Program-made: the position numbers and the translations under genes | Part shown: piece after piece, positions 13,109 to 25,100 of the stretch | Numbering within the stretch: the stretch's first letter is position 1 | Layout of the letters: each line of letters starts with the position of its first letter | NCBI GenBank assembly: GCA_003993805.1 | Contig: RSEF01000014.1 | Location: forward strand, 8,104,746-8,168,745 | Length of the DNA: 64,000 nt | DNA from: Himantopus leucocephalus | Lineage: Eukaryota; Chordata; Aves; Charadriiformes; Recurvirostridae | Direction: 5' to 3' | The notes under the pieces: model-generated | Told to the model about the DNA's origin: nothing | What the model saw: only the letters and a program-made list of their open reading frames with translations | The model's database searches: none

Positions 13109-16100
13109 ATGAGTCAGTTATATGATAGTATTGAGCCAAACGTTATTGATGATGAAATGGTTCAGAAAGCCATTGAAGAGCAGTGTCCAGAGGACATAGG
13201 AAAGCTTGCCAAAAGCGAAGTTATTAACTTTAAAGATGTGACGGAGCTACAGCTTAGTTTTAGAAGTGAGTATCAGCATGTGTATACTTTTTTCTTATTC
13301 TTTTGTTAGAGGATAATAGAATTAAGCATGAGGCTAACTGGCAAACAATCATGATTAGCTTAGATTTGTTATGTGAAAAGTAACGTCTGGACTTACATTT
13401 TTACTCATACCTGTATGAAGTAGTTTCACTAGAGAGAGCTGGGTACTTTTGCTGGTGGGTAACTTTAAAGCTGCTTAACTTTACGCTATTATTGTCACTG
13501 CTATTCTTATTTAACATTTATATTGTGGTGACACCTACAGGCCACAGGCCTACTGGGCCCTTCTGTACGTGGACAAATCAAACCCCGGGCAGGCTCCGCC
13601 ATCGCTGGCGATTATGTGAGAGCTATTTGGTAGATTATGGTGATTACAGTCCAGTTCGGTGGCTTCCTCCGGTCATCTGTAGCATTATTGCAGCTTGCCT
13701 CTTACTGTCAAACCAGCTATAAACTTGCATTCAAAAAATAAAAAGGAAGGCCATTTGGCTCAATACTTGACTATTTTGGGGGTATATAATTTCATGGGCA
13801 AAAATCTGCTTTTGATTATTCATTGCGTGCTCCAGTAAAATAATGCATGTATTGGTTGAGCTCCTTAGAACAGACTCCCTGTCACCTGATCCTGCATGTA
13901 TTTGTTTGCAAATACAAAATACAGAACTGTGTGAACGCTTTGTGCATTCAATTCCTTGCTTTACACTGCACTCGCTAAGCAATAATAGCAGCATAGCAGC
14001 TAATGAAATATCGAAATAACAGAAGCCATCGGGAGGCAAAAGAGAATTCGGAGTGTGACTGTTCTGTATTTTCTGTCACCTTGGTCCTAACGTTTTGCTG
14101 TAATGCCAAACAGCCTGCCCTTCTGATTCTGTTTTTGGAGAAAGCTAAATGCAGAGCTATTGATTAGTTCTAAACTGCAGCCTTCACAGAAAGAGTAGAC
14201 CCCAACTTGCTCTCCTGTGATGAGAATCCCAGGAGCAGTAGAGTAATTTACAAAAGCATGAGCTGGCCACCGATAGCCTTCAAATGCAGAGAAAAGTGGA
14301 TTCTCATCCCAAACGTCCCTCTTGGAGCTGGAAAGGAAAATGAAGGTCAAGGCCTCCTAGCAGTGGATTCATAGAGCCACTCTTGACTGCAGAGCCATAG
14401 TCAGCATCCCCTCAGTGACTCGTTGGCATCGCTGATGAGCAGTGTGCGCTGGTGCAGGACACTGAGGTTAACTGGGCTGTTCCATTGAAATCTTGTCCAG
14501 CCAGTGGACCTCTCAGCTCTCTCAGGCAGTCATCACACGCTATCATAATCTGCTGAAAATCATTTTGGAGGTAAGACAGGATGTGTTTTCTTTGTGCAAG
14601 ATAGCGTGTCTGCTAAACTGAAAGCTGTCTCACATGAAAAGCAATTTTCTTTTATTTTTTTCCCGTGGCTTTAGATATTCTGCAGATTGATAATCTGTGG
14701 CAGTTTGAGAATCTGACTAAACTGCAGCTGGACAACAACGTCATTGAGAAGATAGAAGCTCTAGAGAGTCTTGTTCACCTTGTATGGCTTGGTAAGATAC
14801 AGGCATATGAGGCTGGATGCTTTCACAGGTGCAAAGCAATCTGTGATAAAGCCAGGATGTCACATTCCTTCTCAAACACGACTGATAGGAGCTTTCCCAG
14901 GGAAGGCTGTCAGCTGTCTGTGTGTTTCCTCATTTGACTGTCAAATGTCAAAATGCCTGAGTATCAGAGCTGCAAAACAATCCTTCACATGTTTAAAAAC
15001 TGGTTTTAATACATTTGGTGTGGCAGCGACAGGAAGCTGAGATTTCAAGGTTGTTTCCAGGGTTTGTACTTGTATTTGGAGGTGACTCTCAGAAATATTT
15101 GTGGAAACACCTCTGTGATTTAGAAGATGTATTTTGTTTTCAAAGCTAATGCAGGCATTTCAGAGCCTAGAACCCACAATCTTTACCTCTATATGCTTAA
15201 GGGCTTGTTGTCATTGTTGTCCCAAGAAGTGCCCATCCTTGTAGTCTTATGTGACTACTTTCAACTAAAAACTCAGGATGCTGATAGCATCATCACACAG
15301 TGGTGCAGGTTTTGATACTGGGCAGATCAGTGAGCTTGCTGCTACAGATGCATAGCTTAGAGCATTCTCTGGGAACTGCAGCCAGCTGGCTGGCAGCGTA
15401 AATATATCCTCATCCGTCTTTGAAAATAGCATGCAGGGCTTCGGCTCGTAAGCACGTCTTGAAATGTCTAATGGGTTCTTCCGCCCAGTTGTCTGCACTG
15501 TTCTGCTGTACAGATGACTAATGTACTTGTGAATCAACAGCTGATCACCACAATGTAAGCAAAGTGTTTTGAAGCACATTCATAGGTTTCGTTTGCCCAA
15601 AGGCCGCCGTGGTTCAGCAGCTGCTGCATGAGTCTGTTAGCCGTCCAGGGGCAGGGGTGATGCAGATGGCTGGTAACCTCATCAACCATCTTTGGACTCC
15701 TGAATCACTTGGTACTGGCCTGAGGGTAAATACTGCCCTTAGTCATGATGAATGTAGGTGTTAGCAGAGATGTTATGGCAGGATAAGAGGAAATATCAAC
15801 AAGTTAAATAGTTTAAGTGAGTATATGCCTTTGTGTACCTCCATTGACAACAGGGCAATTGTGAGCATGGGACTAGCATATTGTGGCCTTATGGGAATGA
15901 CCATGACAGTAGGCATTAGTATGGCAGGCAAGAGTCTGCAAGAAAGAAAGCAGAGAGTGTCAAATTTGTCACAGAAGTACCCCCCTTTTGGGGTATTTCT
16001 TGTATTTTGTGTTTCTCCATAAGATAGAAATCGCTTTCAGGCTGTGTATGTGGACTCTGCATGGAATGCCTTCAACTGTGTCTCTCGTTGCAAGGAGGAC

Positions 16101-19100
16101 ATGTGTGTATTGCTTCCTGGCCCAGAGAATGATGATTTAATGCTGAGCCTTTCCTGTGGGACACTGAACACCCCTGAGGAAAATACTGTATATAAACTCC
16201 TAAATCAAGAACCAGGCTAAATGCAAGGTCTGAATCAGGGCGTTCTGCTAGACATAGTTTAACTTTTGCTTGTAAAACTTTTGGTTTCTGAACTCTTCCT
16301 CAGACTTGTCCTTCAACAATATTGAAGTAATTGAGGGCCTGGATACCCTTGTCAAACTGCAGGACCTAAGTCTCTACAATAACAGAATATCTAAAATTGA
16401 GCACATGGACACATTGCAAGAGCTGCAGATTTTCTCCATAGGAAAGAATAACCTGACCACTCTGGAAGATGTGAGTGCTCCCTGTCTTTGCAAATGTTCC
16501 TTATCAAAGGATCAAATATTCTAAAAATGACATTTGCCACTGTGTCAAAGCCCCACCTTAGAGGAGAAAATTCTCCTTAGGATTTCAGTTCCTCCGCAGT
16601 CTAAGTTATGGGTTTGGTAAGCTGTCCTGGTGTTAAGTGCTTACTACAGCTATTTCTCTTTTAGATTATTGACTCATGGGAGCCTGGCTCCGTTACTGCT
16701 ATCAACCATGGCAAAATTCCTAGTGGTTCCCATGAAAGCTGGAAAAGGATTAAGTAGCTACATATGAGAAAAGGAGGGAGTGGAGACTAGGATTTATTTG
16801 GGGTTCTGAGGGTAGTCTACCAATCTAAAGCCCCTGATTTCTCCACGCCAGCTAAAGGCCTTCTATCTACACCCACCGTTTATATATTCACAATGTGAAT
16901 TTAAGCATTGCCTTTCCTGAAACCATTAGAAACTCATAATCTTATTAATACTTATAAATACTTAAAGCGAGGGTGCCAGGTAGATGGGAACAGTCCTTTT
17001 TCAGTGGTGCCCAGTGATAGAGCAAGAGGTAACTGGCATGAACTTGAACATAGGAAGTTCCATCTACACATGAGGAGGGACTTCTTTCCTTCGAGGGTGG
17101 CAGAGCACTGGCACAGGCTGCCCAGAGAGGTTGTGGAGTCTCCCACACTGGAGACATTCCAAACCCGCCTGGATGCCGTCCTGTGCAGCCTGTAGGTGAC
17201 CCTGCTCTGGCAGGGGGGTTGGACTAGATGATCTCCAGAGGTCCCTTCCAACCCTGACCATTCTGTGATTCTGTGTAATTCTGTGATCTGTGTTTAGCAG
17301 CAGAGCAGGATACGTATTGCAACATAATTGTAGTAAGAGCAATGAATTTCAAGGCTGTGTGTTTCCCCAGCACTGGGAAGTGCAGCATCTCTTTCCTCTT
17401 GGCACAGGTGATCTATCTCAGGAGGTTTAAAAACTTACGCACACTGAATCTTATGGGGAACCCTCTCTGCGATGATGAGCAGTATACGCTATTTGTTGTT
17501 GCTCATCTTCCAGACCTGGTGTACTTGGACTTCAAGCTCGTGAGTGACACCACGGTAAGCATTTCTGCATTTCCTGCTTGTGAAATTGGGCAACAGCATC
17601 GTACAAGAGCATTTGCTTTGTTGTTATGCCAGCAATATTCTAGCATTCAGGGCAGGTTCCCTGCAGAAATTAGGCTTACAGAAACACACAGTGTTTATTC
17701 TGCCTCCACCTAACAGCTGTGAACCTGTAGGCCAAATTCTATCAAATCTGACAGAGAGGTAGAGGTGTCAGAGGCATGACGTCTTCACGGATTTTGTGAA
17801 AATCAGCAGCTGTGTGTGGGAGAGGGGCCTGGTTAATGTTGCCACAGACAGGCTGCAGAGTGAGTGCAAGCCTTCTTAAAGATCAGAAAATCTCGGAGGA
17901 AATCAGTCTTGAGACATGGATCCAGGGGAAAGGATGCTTGGTGGTCCTGCTGCTCGCTGAGCAGTTTGTTTCAGCAGCGGACTGACAGGCTATCCAGGCA
18001 AGCAGCTGCCATCGAATGCACTTCTTGTTCTTGATTTCTGAGAACAGGACAGTGCATCCACACTGGTAACCCCTGGGACTGCTTTTTGACCCCAGGGCTC
18101 AAAGAAACAAAGAAGGCGTTTTTCTGTTGGTTTGGTTTGGGTTTTTTTTAAGTAACCAAAGAACAAGATTAATTGTAAATTTGCTTGGTGCAGAGCAGAA
18201 GCTGTACTTGGAATATGCATTACTCTTACCACAGCACTGGAAGGGCTTTCCAGGTCATTGAGTCCAGTCCCTGCTCGTACAGACAGTACGTCATAGTCAC
18301 ATACTTAAATTTGTCAAGCTTCAGTTTCAAGCTAATTAGGTTCTTGCCCCAGCTACCTTGCCATCCGCTCCTCCAAAGAGCCTTTTGCTTCCTAGTAAAT
18401 GCATTAAACTCACTAGCTGATCAAATCAAAGCTCAAATTCTAGAATTCAAAATGGGCCCTCCTGCTAAAAAAGAAAAAAATCAAGCCAAAACCCAAAACA
18501 CCTAAAGATGAGGAACTGGGGAGAGAAAAGTTTCCTGGGACTGAATCAGCTCAGATGCATTGAATGTAGAGGCAAAGTAATAAGCCAGCAAAAAATGGAA
18601 TGAAGAATGGATTGGAAACTTCATAGGCAATTTAATAAAAAGCCCACAAAGAAATGGACATGCAGATGTCATTTAGGCGCGTGTTCTAGAAAGATTGAAT
18701 GCTTATGCCCAGATTTGTTGAGCAATGCTGGATAATCTAATAAAAATATTTTATTTCTCTGTATTTCTCAGCGAGAAGTTGCAGTTTTAAAGTATCAAGA
18801 TCTTATTGAGCCGTTGGAACGTGAGGAGGCTCGGGCCCTGGCTCAGGTGGAGGAAAAACAGGCAAAGCAGAAAGAGCTGGAGTACCACAAGGTATGTTTT
18901 CTTTGGCTGGTTGTATATCGTCTCAGGGAAAGAAGGGTAACGGATATTGACTTCTCTGTTACCTGCTTGAAGATTTAATGAGAGGTTAACATCGACTGTG
19001 CTAAAACTAAGGCTAGGATTAATCTCTGTGATCTCTGAATCTCATCTTTTGAATGAAAACAGGAACTGCTGTGGAATACACATGACGTGGGGGAACATAA

Positions 19101-22100
19101 TTCTTTTGGCTGAACAATAAAACTACAGATATAGACCCTGAAAAGCTAAATAGTAAATCATACCCGAGGATCTTATCAGCTTTACATGAGATTAAGAAAA
19201 TTACAGGTCTGAGGGAACTGTTAGCATTTTCATGGTGCGGTCACTTTTTTTCTCCTTCACACTAAGTTAATGCTTTTCATTAGTTTTATGGTTAAATTCT
19301 TCAGGGCTTTCAGAGATCACTGTAGTCCTGTGAACAGACTGAAAACAAGACCAGGCAAAATGGTGCTTTCAGTTATGGTCTGGCTCTATATTCCAGAACT
19401 CTAGAAGATCAGACCGGCTGAAGAGCAGGAGGGGGTTAAGTGACAGGGAGGACACCTGCAGGTCTTCCCTCCGTCCCTCCCCAAAGTCCAGTGACTCCTT
19501 ATGTGAAATGCTTAATAGCCTTACAGTATGTGGTTGTATGTGATAATGCTTTATATAAGATTGAATAGTGTTTTCTATCCTTAGGCTAGAGAGTTCTAGC
19601 AGCAAAGCCACATGTGAACCCAGATCGGTTTCACTCCAGTTGCAGGGTGCTTTCGTGCTGTGGTTGGTGTATCTATTGTGTCAGTATCACTGTGTCTGCA
19701 CCAGTGTTCCTTTGCTGGTAAAGTGCTTATAGGAGAGATGCATCCTGAGGACTGGCAGCAGGTTGGCACTCTCTATTTTACTTACATTGTTCCGATTCTC
19801 TTCAAAGACTGCCTTTGTTGAGTACCTGAATGGATCCTTCCTGTTTGACAGTATGTATGCAGAGGATACAGAAGCTGCCAAACTGGCTTACCTCCCTGGA
19901 GTGGGTGACCTGCAGCAGGCATATCCTTCCTGGGTTTAGAATACCTACAGCTAAAACGTAATGCCTTAAGTTAAGAAGGAGGTACATCCACAGGGACTCT
20001 TCATCTGTTGCTTTTGTCCAGGGCTGAAAGCTACATTGATCTAAGATCTGAGACAGTCTGTGTTCAATTTTGGAATGGTACCAAAAAAAACACTGCAAGA
20101 CCGTGAGACCACTGACAGCTTTAAGGCTTGATATCTCGTGAAATATAAGGGCTACAAACAAATGGTTTATATTACTGGCAAGCTGGCCAACCCAGCTTGA
20201 AACATCCCATTTGTAAAAGCACTCAATTCTATCACCAACAGGTCATGAGATTCCAGCATTTTAAATTCTCACCATTGTAATTACCATATTCCTTTTCCTT
20301 CACTTGAATCAAACACAATTTTGGTAGCCGCCTTTTCTGACCCTTCAAGAGTCAAGGCTTTGTACTTTCTTTAAGTCTGGAATCCACTTAAAGTTTAAAA
20401 TGAGCTATAAGATAAATCTCTGTCAGTTAGATTGTAAGAGCGCAGTTGCTAAAATCATGTTGAAATTGAAGTGGTAGGAGATAGGAACAGACTAATCAGA
20501 ATGATATGAGTCGCATATCTCACAACCTGCCAGAGCTGGCAACATGAAGTTTTCAGGCCAGCACTTTTTTCTGATCATTGCTCCTACACGGGGGATCAGA
20601 AAGCAGACACTTTTTTTTTTTTCTTTTTTCTTTTCTCATTCAGATTAATAGAGCATTGTCAAGGCCAGTAACTTGACCTTCCTTAAAATTGCATTACACT
20701 GTTGGGGGAAAATGCATCACGGCTTAACTACAATAGACTCTAGAAACAATTCCATTGCCAAGATAATAGCAGAAGAAAAATTGACGTTATTTTTGTGATG
20801 CTACCAAGTCAGTAGTTTATTCTGCGCTCTGGCTGTAGGCTCCAGAGCTGTATTTATTAACTACGCAGACACCGTATTCACACTTGTGAAGACAGATAGG
20901 GTTGTATGCTTCATTCCACTGCCGTGTCAGAAGAGTCAGAGAAGTATATGTATTTCCTTTTTTTCCTCAAGGCCTTTTTCCCCCTCAAGTTGCCACAGCT
21001 TTCTCCATACCCTTAAGGTAGCAAAATCCTATGCATAAAATGTGACTGGGTGACCCAGTCCTGCTGCAGACAGAATACTTGGCAGCCTGCTCCCAGCAGG
21101 AACTGCGGAGTTTACATCACAGTAGCTTGTAACTCTTGTTGCTCAAATTTGCAGAGGTAGAAGGAACATAGCATGTTACTCCACTGAACAAGCGAAATAC
21201 CTTGACTCTGGTGTCACGTACAGGAAGGAATTTGTCTCAGTTTGTGAAAACCTGTTTAACTATGGTCTGAAAGAGTATGAAAAACGAGAAGCTGAAGTCT
21301 CTGAATTCTACGAAAGCCTTCACGAAGCGTTAACAGCCAACCAGCAAGAAGGCAGGAAAATAATCCTAGACTTTGAAAATCGGAACAAAAGGGTAACGTT
21401 GTTATACTTTTGTTTGTTTGATACATGATTTCGCTACATCGTATGCCATCTTTTAATTTCACTGAGAAGATGGTAAGTCCATTAAAATTAAGAAAATTAT
21501 TCTGAATTTACAGTGCTGTAATAGGAATCGGTACTTGTTCCCTAATGGCAGAATCACAGAGTGGTTGAGGTTGGAAGGGACCTCTGGAAGTCATCTGGTC
21601 CAACCCCCCTGCTCAAGCAGGGCCACCTGCAGCAGGCTGCCCGGGACCATGTCCAGACGATCTTTGAATATCTCCAAGGATGGAGACTCCACAGCTTCTC
21701 TGGGCAACCCCTTCCAGTGCTCAGTCACTGATCTTTCTTTACATGTTTCTTACAGTATAAATCTGTACCAAGAAAAATTGTGTTAGCTAATACCATGTTG
21801 TTAACTAACATAACATTAAAAGTTTTTTAGTACTTTATGTAGGAAAAGAATTTGGGGATTGAAATTTCAACCCTTTGGGCAAACCACAACCAGCTAACAC
21901 TGACAACCTTTATCAATACTGGAAATTCAGCATAGGACAAAATTAACATGTCATGGTGTTATCTTACTGTCCACAAAGATAAAGGTCCTTCAAAGCTTTA
22001 CAGAAAAGAAGTGGCTAAACATGGTGGGTGTTTTTTACTTTTTTTTTGCCATCCAGAAAAGTTACCAGTCTTTAAGAAAATGGAAATGTTCAACCTTCCT

Positions 22101-25100
22101 TTTAGTTTAATTTTTTTATGAAGTTGATTTTAAATACGTATATATAGACTTATCAGACTTCTCTTTGAGGCCTCCAATAGCTCTTCCTTTCTTGAAAAAT
22201 GGGGAAGAAAAGGAAGGAGATTGCAGTGTATTCACTCTGTTTTCAAGTCATTTTCTGCTTCAGTTCATTTTGTCAACAGCTCAAAGAACTTTTAACAAAA
22301 AAATTAGAGAAAGTTATTGTAATGTATTTCTAGTCTTTTTAAAGCAGAAAAGATCTTTTTTCATCCTGCTCAACTACAGCCACCCATTGTGACTGCTAAG
22401 GGAGTAGCTTCTAGCTGGATCCCTTTCTAACCATGTATAATAGATGGATCATTATTTTGTTTCCACAGAAAAAATAAGGGGGGGGGGGGCGCTAAAGCCT
22501 GGTAACACTGTCAGCTGAGCAGAGCAAGTCCCTGACAACTGACACCAGGCAGAGTCACGAGCGCTGGCTCCCTTTGAAAACCAGGTCACTTTTATTTAGG
22601 TGCCTTGTCACACGCTGGCAGCCTGCTGAGTCACTCTGCGCCCAGGTCCTTGAACCTTGCTGACTCACGCTGGCAAACTGACTCCATCAGCTCTGGTTGG
22701 GACACGACTTTGCAGCCTTACCAGAAGGCAACGTATAAAGATCGATAACGTATATTCATTTAACTTGCACTTGAATTCCCAATGTATCTTCCATTAAAAA
22801 AAAAAAAAGCCACAAAAAAACCCACAAAACCAAACAAAAAACCCAAGGAAACATGGGTGAGGCCAGATTTTGGCCCTTCGTCTTTGTCCAATGACCTGCA
22901 GGCTCAGCTACGCATTGAGCTGCAAGAACAGGACACGGTGGTCAGCGCGACAGTTTTCATATAAATACTGGAGGAATTGGTGTCAAAAATGAACACTGTG
23001 TTTTAACAACATTTCCCCATTCATTTAAAATTGCCAGAGGAGTTCAAAGGTGCAGAGGTCCCAGCAGTCTGAAATCTGTGAGCTGTTCTTAGGGGCTGTT
23101 TGTCTCGCTGTAATCCTTTCATGTAAGCTTGGGTAACCTGTAAAATAACTCTGCTCTCTGAAGTTGGTTAAGGAGCAAAGAAGCATAAAAGGCCTTGAAC
23201 TTTGAAGTTATTGCTCCCAGAGGTGCGGCTTTAATGGCTGCGGAGATTTTTGAGCTTGTTTACATTCAAAGTGAAGATACCTTGCTCCCCCATCCTCCCC
23301 TTTTAACACTGCAAAGTTTGAGTAATCTAGTCCATTTTCAGCCACAAGTCTTGGCAATGAATTTAATCAGAATTCTCTATTTTAGCCTGTTCCATTCCCT
23401 CTAAGGAGAAGTGGATTAGACATCTTAAAACACGTATAATGTTTTTCCTCCTATTATCGTTTGATTGTTAACTTATTTTGAACAGGCTTGAAAATAATAC
23501 ATTGCTCAGCACAAGAGGATTTTTTTTGATCCCAGAAATCATAAATCTTGTCTGATACAAAACTGACGTCAATGTTTAATTCTGAAGGGCAATAAATCCT
23601 TGTTGTAAGAGGAAGGCAGGCAATGATAGGTATTCCATATTCAGAATACTAAATCCTGACCCTACTGAAGTCAATCAAGATTCTCCTTGACATGCAGGGG
23701 ATCAGGATTTAGGCCTGCATTTCTTTCTACGAAGTAATTGTTAATCTCTTCTTCATGGCCAGCAATGTCAAGAATCTAATTTTTTTTTTATTAGCTTGAA
23801 ATGTGTGAGAAGGGGAACCAAAGTTGGAAGCGTAGAAGGGGGCAAAGTCTTCTGCTGACTGGAGGATGAGGAAGCGTTTTCACCAATTTCACTGCATTGT
23901 CCCTGGATCGTTAGCGCAGTAGCATACCTCAGCACTGTTGACTACCCAGTATGTAAATCTGGAGACTTCCTGAATCATCACATTTCATTTCAGCTAATCA
24001 GCAGCAGGAACTTTTCTCACATATGTAACAAGTTAATTAAATTGCAATGGAGTGCTGAACACAAACTATAAGTAATTTATGTATCTCTGTGTTTAGAGGC
24101 TGGATGAGATTCATAATGCCAGTAGTTATGGTATTGCTGAGTCTAAACGAGCCGAGTACAAGGAGGACATACTTCAGCTGTCAGAAGCACTCATGACCTT
24201 GGAAATGCTGATAGCTGACCAGCTGGAGGTAAGGGTCAAGCACATACCTGTGAGACCTCACATCCAGAAGGTGGAGGGGGGGGGTCACTTTTCTGTTGCT
24301 GCACTGTTTAGTAGCCCATTGCACAAAGAGAGGGGCATAGGTCTTCCAGTCAGGCTAATGTTTTGTCTCCACCTTAGTCTTTTCTGCTCAATGTTGGTCT
24401 GGATCAGGCCCTGGGCATTGATACATTGCAACAGATTTCTGTTGCTCAGAGCAGAGCGCAGCATGTCTTTCGCATCTATCCAAGCTGATTTCCTAGACTT
24501 CAGAGAGAAGGAGTTGAGGTCATTCAGTCATTTTATAGGTCTGCGTACAGAAGTCGCTGCCTAGCATGGGGTATGCATTTGGGATTCTAGAGATGTAATT
24601 CTTTGAAGCTGATCTTTGCTATGAATAAGATTACACACATTCCTGCTCAGCTTACTGCATTTGCTTGCATAATTGCTGCCTTTTTTCTCCCCAGACTTTT
24701 CCTCAAAAACTAGGGCAGGGCTGCTAATGTGCATCTTCATTTTAAAAAAAAAAAAAAAAAAANAAAGGAAGCTGTTTAAAAATTAGCAGATAGGAGCTGT
24801 GGCCTGCGTGCAAGCAGATGCAGTAGTTTACTTTTGTGGATGTGCGTGACAGAAAGCAGCAGCTGAAAATGGATTCCTCACTGCATCAGGATTGTGCCTT
24901 TTGGTGTGTACTGAATGGGTCCTCATGTATCTGCAGTCACTGATAAAATGAGCAGAAACATCCCTCCCTGCCTGCCCTTCTGGATTTGCAGGATTCAGGT
25001 GGCTGTATTTGAACTGTTGTATCAGGACATTTAAGTGCAACACTTCACAGATTCTCCATCAGCCATTTTTGAGAGAGGTAACAGGCAGCAGCAATTTTAG

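Noticed and set aside
13492..13722. 76-codon frame with hydrophobic ends in DRC3 intron sequence
   Set aside because: It has no family resemblance or splice support and lies in an intron between well-defined DRC3 exons.
19900..21225. GT-AG alternative for the first AT-AC intron (GTGGGT near 19901 to the AG at 21223)
   Set aside because: The join would shift the frame into an early stop and drop conserved residues, whereas the AT-AC join keeps the frame and matches the U12 consensus.
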